Assembly (NCBI RefSeq): GCF_008704495.1
Contig: NZ_CP023699.1
Coordinates: forward strand, 496,001 to 560,000
DNA from: Streptomyces kanamyceticus
GTDB taxonomy: Bacteria; Actinomycetota; Actinomycetes; Streptomycetales; Streptomycetaceae
Length of the DNA stretch: 64,000 nucleotides
Direction of reading: 5' to 3'
Shown: in pieces, positions 17,318 through 25,685 of the stretch
Numbering within the stretch: the stretch's first letter is position 1
Layout of the letters: each line of letters starts with the position of its first letter
The notes under the pieces: model-generated
Database searches by the model: none
What the model was told of the DNA's origin: nothing
What the model saw: only the letters and a program-made list of their open reading frames with translations
Position numbers and translations under genes: made by a program

Positions 17318-17965
17318 GTGATTATCTCATCGGAGGCGGCCGCCGGAATGGCCCTGGTCGAACTGGGACTGGCTCTGACGCCAGGCCCGAACATGGTGTA
17401 CCTGGTGTCGCGGAGTGTCAGCCAGGGCCGCGCGGCCGGGCTCGTCTCGTTGATCGGGACCGCGGTGGGGTTCGTCGTGTACATGGCCTCGGCGAACCTG
17501 GGGTTGGCGGTGGTCTTCATCGCCGTCCCGTGGCTGTACATCGGTCTGAAAGCGGTCGGCGCGGCCTACCTTGCCTTCCTGGCGTGGCAGACGCTCAGGC
17601 CGGGAGGCCGCGGGTTGTTCGAGCCGCGCAGTCTCCAGCGGGACTCGCACTGGAGGCTGTTCCGGATGGGGCTGATCACCAACCTGCTGAATCCGAAGGT
17701 CGCCATCCTCTATCTCGCTCTCATCCCGCAGTTCATCGATCCCGCACGCGGCCACACCACGGCCCAGGGGTTCGCTCTGGGCGCCGTGCAGATCGCGGTG
17801 GGCCTGACCGTGAACGGGCTGATCGTGCTCGCGGCTGGATCAGTCGCTGCCCTGCTCAAGAGCCGTCCCGCGTGGGCCAAGTGGCAACGCTGGGCCACCG
17901 GGAGTCTCCTTGGCGTCGTCGCGATCGCCCTCGCCCGGGAGGTGCCTGCTCGCGCGCGGGTCTGA
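17318..17965 (+). CDS. LysE/RhtB-family amino-acid exporter
   Basis: A 215-residue protein with the family hallmark LTPGPNMVYLVSRSVSQGRAAG near the N-terminus, about six membrane helices, and the conserved LLNPKVAILYLALIPQFI segment around residues 125-145. LysE/RhtB proteins export basic amino acids, threonine, homoserine lactone or related metabolites. GTG 17318 gives the usual distance (about 20 residues) to the LTPGPN motif, although its ribosome site is weak; ATG 17348 would remove part of helix 1. It is followed by an independent LysR gene. Confidence 0.88.
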   Translation: MIISSEAAAGMALVELGLALTPGPNMVYLVSRSVSQGRAAGLVSLIGTAVGFVVYMASANLGLAVVFIAVPWLYIGLKAVGAAYLAFLAWQTLRPGGRGLFEPRSLQRDSHWRLFRMGLITNLLNPKVAILYLALIPQFIDPARGHTTAQGFALGAVQIAVGLTVNGLIVLAAGSVAALLKSRPAWAKWQRWATGSLLGVVAIALAREVPARARV

Positions 17966-18171
17966 CCTCCTTTCGAACGGGGCAAGTTGGGCGAGCGAGG
18001 CGGTCGGATGGTCACGCTGAGCAAAGCGAAGAAGCTGAAGCTGAAGCTGATCACGAGCCCGGCGACGACGACGCAGGGGCCCCGCTCGCTTGCCCGGCGG
18101 CCCCCACGGCAGCCTTAGATGCCGCCGTCGTACAGTTCAGGCACTGGTCCCGACCACCACCTGGGGGATGC

Positions 18172-19095
18172 GTGCTGCGGCAGCTGGAATACCTGGTCGC
18201 GCTGGCCCGCGAGCAGCACTTCGGCCGGGCCGCCGCCGCGTGCTTCGTCTCGCAACCCTCCCTGTCGGCAGGCATACGCAAGCTCGAGGGCGAACTCGGC
18301 GTCCCCCTCATCCGCCGCGGCATCCGCTACCAGGGGCTGACAGCCGAGGGCGAACACGTCCTGATGTGGGCACACCGCATGCTCGGCGAACACGCCACCC
18401 TGCGCCACGAACTGGCCTCCCTCAAAGGCGAGTTGAACGGCACCTTGCGCCTGGGAGCGATCCCCACCGCGCTGACTGTCGCCTCGCTCATCACCACCCC
18501 GTTCTGCGCCCGGCACCCGGCGGCGAAGGTCAGCCTGGAGTCGCTGCCCTCGCGCGACATCACCCGGCGTCTGACCGGTCTGGAGATCGACGCCGCCCTG
18601 ACCTATCTCGACGACAGCACCCTGCGGGACGTACAGCGCTTTCCGCTCTACGAGGAGCGGTACGTGCTGCTGACCCCGGCCGACGGGCCGCTCGCCGAGG
18701 ACGCCGAGGTGAGCTGGGCCCGGGCCGCGGCACTGCCGCTGTGTCTGCTGGCCCCGCGGATGCGCAACCGCCGCATCCTGGACGAGAACTTCGCCGCCGA
18801 GGGCGCGCGAGCCGACCCGGCCATCGAGTCCGACACCGTCGCCGGGCTCTACGCCCACCTCGCCGCGGGCCCTTGGTCCAGCGTCGTCTCGCACGCCTGG
18901 CTGCACGTCTTCGGCGTGCCCGAAGGCAAACGCGTCGTCCGCCTGACCGGCCCCGCCCACGGCCCCCGCGTCGGCCTCGCCGTCATCGGCCGGCATCCTC
19001 AACCACTGATCGTCAGGGCCTTGTTGACCGTCGCCCGCGGAGCGGGAGTGCGCGAGTCCCTGGACGCCCTGCTCCACCGCCACCTGGGCTCATAG
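18172..19095 (+). CDS. LysR-family transcriptional regulator next to formate dehydrogenase
   Basis: GTG 18172 opens a 307-residue LysR protein: N-terminal winged HTH (LRQLEYLVALAREQHFGRAA, QPSLSAGIRKLEGELGVPL) and an effector-binding domain that begins near residue 90 (GTLRLGAIPTA). It resembles the LysR regulators found with NAD-formate dehydrogenase genes. Since it is only 108 bases upstream of, and in the same direction as, the formate dehydrogenase gene, regulation of that gene is the natural inference. The frame is open far upstream, but only this start gives the correct HTH position. Confidence 0.88.
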   Translation: MLRQLEYLVALAREQHFGRAAAACFVSQPSLSAGIRKLEGELGVPLIRRGIRYQGLTAEGEHVLMWAHRMLGEHATLRHELASLKGELNGTLRLGAIPTALTVASLITTPFCARHPAAKVSLESLPSRDITRRLTGLEIDAALTYLDDSTLRDVQRFPLYEERYVLLTPADGPLAEDAEVSWARAAALPLCLLAPRMRNRRILDENFAAEGARADPAIESDTVAGLYAHLAAGPWSSVVSHAWLHVFGVPEGKRVVRLTGPAHGPRVGLAVIGRHPQPLIVRALLTVARGAGVRESLDALLHRHLGS

Positions 19096-19203
19096 TCAAC
19101 TCCGCGCATCGATAGAACACTTCGATTTGCCCGCTCCCGCAGCCGGCCGCCACCGTGAAGGACATCCCGCGCATCCCGCCTCACGCGACTGAGGAGTCCA
19201 GAC

Positions 19204-20379
19204 ATGGCGAAGGTTCTGTGCGTGCTGTACGACGACCCCACCGGCGGCTACCCCACCGTCTACGCCCGCGACGATCTGCCCCGCATCGACCGCTACCCCG
19301 ACGGCCAGTCGGCGCCCACGCCCCTGGGCGCCGACTTCACCCCTGGCCATCTGCTCGGCAGCGTCTCGGGCGAACTGGGCCTGCGCGCCTTCCTGGAGAG
19401 CCGCGGCCACACCCTGGTCGTCACCTCCGACAAGGACGGCGAGGGCTCGGTCTTCGACCGCGAACTGCCCGACGCGGACATCGTCATCTCCCAGCCGTTC
19501 TGGCCCGCCTACCTCACCGCCGAACGGCTCGCCGCCGCCAAGAACCTCAAGCTCGCCGTCACCGCGGGCATCGGCTCCGACCACGTGGACCTGGACGCCG
19601 CCATCGAGCACGGCGTGGCCGTCGCCGAAGTCACCTACTCCAACAGCATCAGCGTCGCCGAACACGTCGTCATGTCGATCCTGGCACTCGTGCGCAACTA
19701 CCTTCCCTCGCACCGGATCGCCAACGAGGGCGGCTGGAACATCGCCGACTGCGTGGAGCGTTCGTACGACGTGGAGGGCATGCACGTCGGAACGGTCGCC
19801 GCCGGCCGCATCGGCCTCGCCGTGCTGCGCCGCCTGGCGCCCTTCGACGTCAAGCTCCACTACACCGACCGCCACCGCCTGCCCGCCGACGTAGAAGCCG
19901 AACTGGGCCTGGTCTTCCACGAGTCGACCGCGCAGATGGTGCCGCACTGCGACGTGGTCACCATCAACGCACCCCTGCACCCCGAAACCCAGGGCCTGTT
20001 CAACAGCGACCTGCTGGCCACCATGAAACGCGGCGCCTACCTCATCAACACGGCGCGCGCCCGCATCGTCGACCAGGACGCCGTACGACAGGCCCTGGAA
20101 AGCGGCCAGTTGGCCGGATACGCGGGCGACGTCTGGTACCCCCAGCCCGCCCCCGCCGACCACCCCTGGCGCACCATGCCGCACCACGGCATGACCCCAC
20201 ACATCTCCGGCTCGTCCCTGTCTGCGCAGGCCCGCTACGCCGCAGGAACACGGGAGATCCTCGAGGCGTGGTTCGACGGCAAACCCATCCGCGAGGAGTA
20301 CCTCATCGTCTCCGCCGGCGCCCTCGCCGGAACCGGCGCCCACTCCTACGCCGTGAACGACACTCCGGCAAAGAGCTGA
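19204..20379 (+). CDS. fdh: NAD-dependent formate dehydrogenase
   Basis: A 391-residue D-2-hydroxyacid-dehydrogenase-type enzyme with the features of the metal-free NAD-formate dehydrogenases: the N-terminal VLYDDPTGGYP, formate-site ISQPFWPAY, TAGIGSDHVDL, the NAD motif TVAAGRIGLAVLRRL, catalytic Arg in INTARARIVD, Asp/Gln in GDVWYPQPAPADHPW, and the catalytic His in MTPHISGSSL. It oxidises formate to CO2 with NADH formation in the cytosol. ATG 19204 follows GAGGAG. It has its own LysR regulator upstream. The length and motif set are complete, so it should be active. Confidence 0.95.
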   Translation: MAKVLCVLYDDPTGGYPTVYARDDLPRIDRYPDGQSAPTPLGADFTPGHLLGSVSGELGLRAFLESRGHTLVVTSDKDGEGSVFDRELPDADIVISQPFWPAYLTAERLAAAKNLKLAVTAGIGSDHVDLDAAIEHGVAVAEVTYSNSISVAEHVVMSILALVRNYLPSHRIANEGGWNIADCVERSYDVEGMHVGTVAAGRIGLAVLRRLAPFDVKLHYTDRHRLPADVEAELGLVFHESTAQMVPHCDVVTINAPLHPETQGLFNSDLLATMKRGAYLINTARARIVDQDAVRQALESGQLAGYAGDVWYPQPAPADHPWRTMPHHGMTPHISGSSLSAQARYAAGTREILEAWFDGKPIREEYLIVSAGALAGTGAHSYAVNDTPAKS

Positions 20380-20543
20380 GCGGGCCACACCGAACCCGTC
20401 GCCGGCCCCAGCCCACGGGGGTCGGCGACGGTCCACAAAGTGCAGTTCCAGGATCCAGTGGAGGCGAAAGCGCCGCCCGACGGCCGTGCGATCGCGTGGC
20501 TGTCGCCGTCGGATTCGACCGCGCTCCCGAGGGCGGGCTCGGC

Positions 20544-21143
20544 TCACGGTCCGCGCCAGAGGTTGGCGAAGGCGGAGTTCTCGATGGTCCGCCTCTGGCG
20601 TACGGCCTCCAGCTCCATCACCGCGTCGTGGACGGCGGCCAGCACGGTCGTCACCGCCTCGTCATCGAGGCCGGGCTCATCGTCGGATCGTTCGTCGTCG
20701 ATGCCCACGACCGAGGCGAGGGAGGCCAGGACGGGTTCCTTCTCTTTCCAGCGGTCGGCTGCACGGCGGCGCGCGGGCGTATCGACCAGTTCCACGCGCT
20801 GCGAGCCGAAGCCCAACCGGCCGCTGCGCTGCGGCCTCAGCTCATCGTTCTCCTCCAGGGCGGCCTGGTACGCGGCCGAGAGGTCTCGGCCCCGGCGCCA
20901 CAGCCAGTCCTCGATCCGCTCGTACGGTGCCTGCCGAGTGAGCCCTGCCGCGGCCTCGCCCATGAACCGATCGTCCAGCGTCGGCTGTCCACCCGGCACG
21001 ATGCGGTCGCCGTCCACGACCACCGCCCCGGCACCGATGAGATCGATCAGCTCGGCTCCCGCGAGTGCGAGGGACAGGTCGCCCTGTCCCACGGAATGCT
21101 TCAGGTCCATGGCAACGATGAACAAGTCTTGCGCCGTGGTCAT
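20544..21143 (-). CDS. GPP34 (Golgi phosphoprotein 3-like) family protein
   Basis: A 199-residue protein from ATG 21143 (GAGGGGAG upstream). The opening TTAQDLFIVAMD, then LSLALAGAELIDLIGAGAVVVDGDRI, and the following LDDRFMGEAAAGL helix match the GPP34 family. In eukaryotes this fold binds phosphatidylinositol-4-phosphate; in Streptomyces there are many paralogues, of unknown or membrane-associated, development-related roles. The C-terminal half (RWKEKEPVLASL, LDDEAVTTVLAAVHDAVMELE) also fits the family. It appears intact and monocistronic. Confidence 0.82.
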   Translation of the reverse strand: MTTAQDLFIVAMDLKHSVGQGDLSLALAGAELIDLIGAGAVVVDGDRIVPGGQPTLDDRFMGEAAAGLTRQAPYERIEDWLWRRGRDLSAAYQAALEENDELRPQRSGRLGFGSQRVELVDTPARRRAADRWKEKEPVLASLASVVGIDDERSDDEPGLDDEAVTTVLAAVHDAVMELEAVRQRRTIENSAFANLWRGP

Positions 21144-21344
21144 GAACGGCTCCCCTCGCAGACATCAACAAAGGTGCATCCCCACCCACCGGACCCGCGT
21201 CCGAGGCCGGCCCGGCGGCGGGGCAACTGTCACCACCAGTATCGCCCCGCCCGCGCAGCCGAAGCCTTTCGGCTGCGCTGTCCTGCTCAAAGCTGTACTG
21301 CACCTCTACGCCTGGTCCAGCACCGGCTGCCAAAACCGCAGTGC

Positions 21345-21456
21345 TCAGGCGGGGCAGATGGGGAAAACGGCTGGTGTGGTCCAGGTACGAGGCATCCATA
21401 ACTGTCGTCTTGCCCGCGCCATTCGCACCGATCGGGACCCGGAAACGCTCACACGG
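21345..21456 (-). pseudogene. Walker-A stub of an AAA/SMC-type ATPase
   Basis: On the minus strand a short stretch reads FRVPIGANGAGKTTVMDASYLD, the N-terminal Walker A region (GxNGAGKTT) seen in AAA ATPases that begin with a recombinational-repair-like P-loop. It starts next to the TetR stop and is followed by non-coding sequence, so only about 25-35 codons remain. A deletion scar rather than a gene. Confidence 0.55.
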
Positions 21457-21457
21457 C

Positions 21458-22072
21458 TCAAGTGGTCAGACCGGCGCTGGTCAGCCAGATGTGTTCGCAG
21501 GTCGCGGATGCCCCTTGCAGCGTCTCTCGGGACTCCTGTGAGGCGTGGTAGAAGGTCCGCTCGATCATCCAGCACAGGGCGCGTGCCATCGCTGAGGCTT
21601 GTTCCGGTTCGGTGCCGGACTGGATGCCGGCCCGTTCCAGGACGGCGGTGATGGCCGTGATGAACAAGTCCGCCGTATGGCTCCACAACTCGCCGATCTC
21701 CGGCACGGTCAACGACAGGTCGATCGCCGTGCGCATGACCAGGCCGTGCTCGTTCCACAGCTCTACCGTGCGCTGCATGGCTTCTGCGATGGCCTGGCGG
21801 GGCTCGTCGGTCTGCGCGGTGGTCCGGGACCGTTCCCACAGATGCTCGACGGTACGCGCCACGAGTGCCACCACCACTTCTTGCTTGGAGCCGAAGTAGA
21901 AGTACAGGGCGCCGCGTGTGATGCCGGCGCCCTGGGCGATGTCGCCGACGGTCATGGCGTTGTAGCCCTTGTGCGCGAGCAGGGCTTCGCAGGTGTCCAG
22001 GATGGCCCGCTCCCGCAGATCGCCCTTGCGTTCGGCGCTGCGTCGGCTCCGCGCGGGGTGCTGGCCGGGCAT
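21458..22072 (-). CDS. TetR-family transcriptional repressor
   Basis: The ATG at 22072 shares one base with the stop of the SDR gene (TGATG), so this start is preferred over an in-frame one further upstream inside the SDR gene. The 204-residue protein has the TetR HTH (AILDTCEALLAHKGYNAMTVGDIAQGAG, ITRGALYFYFGSKQEV) at residues 22-70 and a helical ligand-binding C-terminal domain. It is co-transcribed with the SDR enzyme and probably represses the pair; a candidate operator lies upstream at 22974-22988. Confidence 0.88.
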   Translation of the reverse strand: MPGQHPARSRRSAERKGDLRERAILDTCEALLAHKGYNAMTVGDIAQGAGITRGALYFYFGSKQEVVVALVARTVEHLWERSRTTAQTDEPRQAIAEAMQRTVELWNEHGLVMRTAIDLSLTVPEIGELWSHTADLFITAITAVLERAGIQSGTEPEQASAMARALCWMIERTFYHASQESRETLQGASATCEHIWLTSAGLTT

Positions 22073-22920
22073 CAGAGCTGAGCACCCTCGTCGAAGTCGG
22101 TTGTGCGGGAGAGCGTCTCCCATGCACGGATGTCCTCGTCCACGGCGGCGCGCGCAGTGGTGACCAGCCGCAGCGCGTCCGAGCCCAGGACGAGGTGGGC
22201 CGGCGGCTGGTCGACCGAGGCGATGCGCACGACGGCGTCTCCGGCCTTGGCCGGGTTGCCGAGCTGATTCCCGCTGGCCTTCTGCCGCGCTTGACGGATG
22301 GGCTCGAACAACTCGTCGTAGTCGTCGACGGTCCGCGCGGCGCGTGTCATGGACCGTCCGGCCCAGTCGGTGCGGAAGGAGCCGGGCTCGATCGCCGTCA
22401 CGTGGATCCCGAACTGTGCGACCTCCTTGCCCAGTGCTTCGAGGATGCCTTCCAGGGCGAACTTGCTGCCGCAGTAGGCGGACATGCCGGGCACGGCCAT
22501 GAGCCCGCCCATGGAGGTGACGGCCATCAGGCGTCCGCGGCGGCGTCGGCGCATGTGGGGCAGCGCTGCCTGCAGGGTGGCCACTGCCCCGAAGACGTTG
22601 ATCTCGAATTGCCGCCGCACCTCGGCCAGCGGAGTTTCCTCGAAGGTGCCCTCCAAGCCGTAGCCGGCGTTGGCGATGACGACGTCCAAGGGACCGACGC
22701 CTCGCTCCACCTCCGTGATCACATCCGAGACGGCGTGGTCGTCCGTCACGTCCAGGATGCGGCCGTGAGCGTCACCGGGCTTGAGCCCCTCGAAGGCTCG
22801 CCGGTCCTCCTCGGAGCGGACCGTACCGACAACGGTGTGACCGGCATCCAGGGCAGCCTGGGCGAAGGCACGTCCCAGGCCCGTGCTGACGCCGGTGATG
22901 AGCCAGTTCTGCCTCTGCAT
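22072..22920 (-). CDS. Short-chain dehydrogenase/reductase (SDR)
   Basis: A classical 282-residue SDR: NAD(P)-binding TGVSTGLG (residues 9-16), IANAGYG near 90, catalytic Ser in VTSMGG, Tyr-x3-Lys as YCGSK (about 152-156), and the IEPGSFRTDW segment. It most likely oxidises or reduces a small carbonyl compound; the substrate cannot be told. It heads a two-gene unit with the TetR repressor (TGATG overlap), the usual layout of an inducible detoxification or catabolic enzyme with its regulator. Confidence 0.88.
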   Translation of the reverse strand: MQRQNWLITGVSTGLGRAFAQAALDAGHTVVGTVRSEEDRRAFEGLKPGDAHGRILDVTDDHAVSDVITEVERGVGPLDVVIANAGYGLEGTFEETPLAEVRRQFEINVFGAVATLQAALPHMRRRRRGRLMAVTSMGGLMAVPGMSAYCGSKFALEGILEALGKEVAQFGIHVTAIEPGSFRTDWAGRSMTRAARTVDDYDELFEPIRQARQKASGNQLGNPAKAGDAVVRIASVDQPPAHLVLGSDALRLVTTARAAVDEDIRAWETLSRTTDFDEGAQL

Positions 22921-22973
22921 TGCTCCTCCAGGAAGGTCTCACGGGGAGCAGGGCTGCTCCTCTTCCCAGAAAG

Positions 22974-22988
22974 TCTACACGGTGTCGA
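22974..22988. promoter_or_regulatory. Candidate TetR operator before the SDR-TetR unit
   Basis: TCTACAC-G-GTGTCGA is an inverted repeat with seven-base arms and one mismatch. On the minus strand it overlaps TAGACT, a good Streptomyces -10 hexamer, about 50 bases before the SDR start, where bound repressor would block transcription. The remainder of the gene-free stretch up to 23353 shows nothing I can support. Confidence 0.45.
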
Positions 22989-23353
22989 TTTTTACCTTCG
23001 CAGTGTTGGTTCTGGTTCGCTCAACGGCATCACGCCTGGCCGGGGGCGATCCGGCCGCACCGGGACCGGGGCCCACCGGTGCACGCCCCTGTGCGCCCTG
23101 GCAGGTGAGCTGCGGTGCCGTCCCGCGAAGTCATTCCAGCCGTCACCGCCCACATCCGGCAGGTCCTGGCCTGGCATGATCTGGCGTCGCGGAGCATCAC
23201 CGGGATGTCGAGTCGCGGTGACTGATGGACGCCCCCACGTGTCCGTGGGCTCGACAGCGAGACGCCTGGGAGGTTCCCGCGGGAGCACTACTGACAGTCA
23301 ATGCGCGGTGTCGTGAAGATCGACAGTCGTGAACTCGCGGTCATGCCGTTGCC

Positions 23354-24028
23354 TTAGGGCAGGCTGAGCTCTTCGCGGGCGCTCGTTACCGAGCGCAAGA
23401 CGCCGTCGGACTTGGTCCTCTCGGCCAGGTCTGTTGCTTCGAGGAGCATCGCTGCCGCATCGTCGCGCCGTTCTTGCTGAGCGGCGAGATAGACCAGACC
23501 GATCAGGTTTGCCGCGACTCCCGGCAGGAACCCCAGCTCCCGGCGCAGGCGCGTGGACTCCTCCAGGTGCGCGCGGGCCTCTTCGAGGCGCCCAGCGATG
23601 TGGTCGGCTATGCCGAGGTGCCGTAGAGCGTAGGACATCGTCAGCTGGTCGCCTGCTTGGGTGGCGAGCTCGAGGGCGCGTTTGAAGGCGGGCAGCGCGG
23701 TGTCGTTGTCGTCGCGTACGACCTGGTGGAAGCAGCCGATCCAGAAGACCGCCTCGCCCTGGCCTCGCGCGTCGTCGACTCGGCCGTAGATTGCCGCCGC
23801 ACGCTCGAACAGCTCCAGCTCCAGTTCCAGCTCCAGTTCCAGCTCCCGTTCGTCTTCGACCCGATCCGCCAGGTAGCGGGCATGGATCACGCGGCCGCGG
23901 GCGAGCGCGAGATCCGCCTCGACCGCATCGAGGCCCTGCTCGGCTGTCGTCAGCGCACCGGTGTCGCCGCCGAAGACGGCACGCTCATAGAGGAGATGAG
24001 CCTGCGCGATTCGCTCGTCCACAGTCAT
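23354..24028 (-). CDS. Tetratricopeptide-repeat protein with an expanded Glu-Leu run
   Basis: ATG 24028 (MTVDERIAQAHLLYERAVFGG) gives 224 residues; an upstream in-frame start adds only unlikely Arg/Pro-rich sequence. From about residue 80 the protein is built of TPR-like helix pairs (FERAAAIYGRVDDARGQGEA, FKRALELATQAGDQLTMSYALRHLG, RLEEARAHLEESTRLRRELG). A run of alternating Glu-Leu just before the first TPR is encoded by a short nucleotide repeat (23811-23847). Such proteins are scaffolds; nothing shows the partner. Confidence 0.75.
   Translation of the reverse strand: MTVDERIAQAHLLYERAVFGGDTGALTTAEQGLDAVEADLALARGRVIHARYLADRVEDERELELELELELELFERAAAIYGRVDDARGQGEAVFWIGCFHQVVRDDNDTALPAFKRALELATQAGDQLTMSYALRHLGIADHIAGRLEEARAHLEESTRLRRELGFLPGVAANLIGLVYLAAQQERRDDAAAMLLEATDLAERTKSDGVLRSVTSAREELSLP
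23811..23847. repeat. Short tandem repeat encoding the Glu-Leu run
   Basis: Alternating CAGCTC/CAGTTC hexamers on the plus strand, in frame with the TPR gene on minus. Slippage would change the length of the Glu-Leu stretch by two residues per unit without breaking the frame. Confidence 0.85.
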
Positions 24029-24248
24029 TGGGCGAGCGTAACGACCCTGGACGAACTGGCACAGATGCCGAGCTTCTTCCGGCCTCCGGTGTTCGCAACG
24101 GTAGGCCGGTTCCGGCGGGGCATCCATCGATGATGTCGCTGCGGTACGGATTTCTCGCAGGCCCGGCGACACCTTTGCGAGCATGTCTATGCAGCATGAG
24201 TAATCCTCCCGCCGGATCATGCCACTGGGCGCGAATCAGAAGCGCTGA

Positions 24249-24443
24249 GTGAGGACCTCTGCACCCAGAAGCCCTTTGGGGCACTTGACGACGAGAGTCG
24301 AGCTGAGGCGCAGGAACGAAGTCGAGCGGACGCTCAACACCCTCAAGAACTCCCGCTCCGTAGCCACGAGGTTCGACGAGCGCGCCTATGTCTTCCAGGG
24401 CACCGTGAACGTCTCAGCGATCCGCCTCTGGCTTCGGGGATAG
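24249..24443 (+). pseudogene. C-terminal remnant of an IS5-type transposase
   Basis: From about 24294 the frame reads RRRNEVERTLNTLKNSRSVA, TRFDERAYVFQGTVNVSAIRLWLR and a stop. This is the C-terminal end of IS5-family DDE transposases (R-x-V-E-R-x-F-x-x-L-K...RYDKxA...WLR), with the catalytic Glu in VER. Everything upstream, including both Asp residues, is gone, and I see no terminal inverted repeats. The stretches on each side (24029-24248 and 24444-24579) contain no supported gene. Confidence 0.7.
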
Positions 24444-24579
24444 ATCCATTATCCCTGCGCGGGAACGACACGGTGAGCGCACTCAACCCGTACCGCTTAG
24501 CGCGCAGTTCATCAGCGGGCCCGTGGCTGGGGTCGGGCCGTTCGCGAACACCGCCCGCCGCCGCGAAGCCGATCGACGC

Positions 24580-24963
24580 TCAGGCGCGGTTGGCGCGGAT
24601 CTCGTCGTGGTGGTCGGCGACCCAGCCGATCAGTTGCATGACGATCTCGTGCAGGCCGTGGCCGAGCGGGGCGAGGGCGTACTCCACACGCGGCGGTACC
24701 TCGGCGTAGGCGGTGCGCGTGATCAGGCCGTCCTCCTTGAGCTGGCGCAGTGTGTGGGTGAGCATGCGCTGGGAGATGCCGGGGATCTGGCGCTGCAGGT
24801 CGGTGTAGCGCAGTGGACCGTCTTCCAGGACGGCGATGATCAGCATGCTCCACTTGTCGCCGACCCGGTCCAAGACCTGGCGGATGAAGGCCATGTGGTC
24901 GGCGGGGATGCTCGCGCACGGCCCGATCGCGGCCGCCATCTCCGTACCAACGCTGTCCTGCAT
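24580..24963 (-). CDS. HxlR-family (MarR-like winged helix) regulator
   Basis: The 127-residue product from ATG 24963 (GGAGAGG about ten bases upstream; ATG 24972 is too close to it) has the HxlR layout: a Cys near residue 16 (GPCASIPADH), RVGDKWSMLIIAVLEDGPLRYTDL, and the recognition helix region ISQRMLTHTLRQLKEDGLITR. HxlR proteins often sense reactive or aldehyde species through the N-terminal Cys. It is divergent from the broken FrnE gene and the azoreductase, which it probably controls through the inverted repeats between them. Confidence 0.88.
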   Translation of the reverse strand: MQDSVGTEMAAAIGPCASIPADHMAFIRQVLDRVGDKWSMLIIAVLEDGPLRYTDLQRQIPGISQRMLTHTLRQLKEDGLITRTAYAEVPPRVEYALAPLGHGLHEIVMQLIGWVADHHDEIRANRA

Positions 24964-24985
24964 GGCGCCCATTCCTCTCCGTCGC

Positions 24986-25039
24986 GCACACCGGTGTGCC
25001 TTTTGTAACGCCTTCCATACTGGCGCATCATGGCGTTAC
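24986..25039. promoter_or_regulatory. Divergent control region with two inverted repeats
   Basis: A perfect 14-base palindrome GCACACCGGTGTGC lies at 24986-24999, and a second pair GTAACGCC (25005-25012) / GGCGTTAC (25032-25039) has perfect eight-base arms 19 bases apart. Both sit between the HxlR gene and the divergent redox genes, as expected for an HxlR operator that controls both directions. Confidence 0.55.
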
Positions 25040-25069
25040 GAACAAATGAGAGGAATTGGAGGTCAGGCC

Positions 25070-25638
25070 GTGAAGGTAGAAATCTGGGCAGAGGTCACGT
25101 GCCCCTGGTGCGGGCTCGGCAGCCACCGTGCGGACCGGGCCGTGGAGCGGTTCGAGCACAGCGATCAAGTGCAGGTGGTCCACCGCTCCTTCCCGCTGGG
25201 TGCCGGCTTCCCCGCCGACCGCGCGGTCAGCGTCCGCGAGGCCCTGCTGAGCAAGTGCGGGGCAAGAACCGTGAAGCCTGGGACGCGGTCTTCCGTACGT
25301 ACTTCGGCAAGGCCGAGCCGGTCTTCGCTCTGGACGATCTGCTCCGGCTCTCCGACGAGCTGGGCCTGGACCGTGATCTGACGCGTCAGGTGCTCACCGA
25401 GCGCCGCTACCGTGCCCGGGTCCAGGAAGACGCCCGCCGCGCTCAGCGCCTCGGCGCCACCGGTGCCCCGTTCCTCGTCGTCGACGGCCGCTACGGCGTC
25501 CTCGGTGCGCAGGACAGTGACACCCTGCTCGACCTGCTGCGTACCGCCTGGGACGAAACCCACCTGGTCACCCTCGCCCCCGCGGGCGACGCCCCGGGCT
25601 GCGGCCTCGGTGGCCGCGCCGTCCCGGCCCGGCCCTGA
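25070..25638 (+). pseudogene. Broken DsbA/FrnE-family oxidoreductase
   Basis: GTG 25070 begins a thioredoxin-fold protein of the FrnE type: VEIWAEVTCPWCGLG with the CxxC active site, then HRSFPLGAGFPADRA and VREALLSK. At about 25255 the similarity jumps to another frame, which continues GKNREAWDAVFRTYFGKAEPVF and RLGATGAPFLVVDGRYGVLG to the stop at 25638. Compared with intact FrnE proteins (about 210-220 residues) some 50 residues of the helical insert are missing at the junction, so this is an internal deletion of roughly 150 bases plus a frame change, not a single-base error. Confidence 0.8.
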
Positions 25639-25685
25639 CCCGTCACCCCAACCCCACCACCATCTCTGTGAAAGGCACAACAGCC

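Noticed and set aside
16750..18171. The glycosyltransferase start, the following 1.1 kb and the LysR gene read as one 781-residue protein
   Set aside because: The frame is open by chance; LysE lies within it in another frame, and the LysR domain has its own start at 18172.
22921..23353. Open frames in the gap before the TPR gene
   Set aside because: Poor codon bias, no ribosome site, no similarity that I can recognise.
25250..25265. The FrnE break considered as a fourth single-base sequencing error
   Set aside because: About 50 residues of the family are missing at the same point, so one base cannot repair it.
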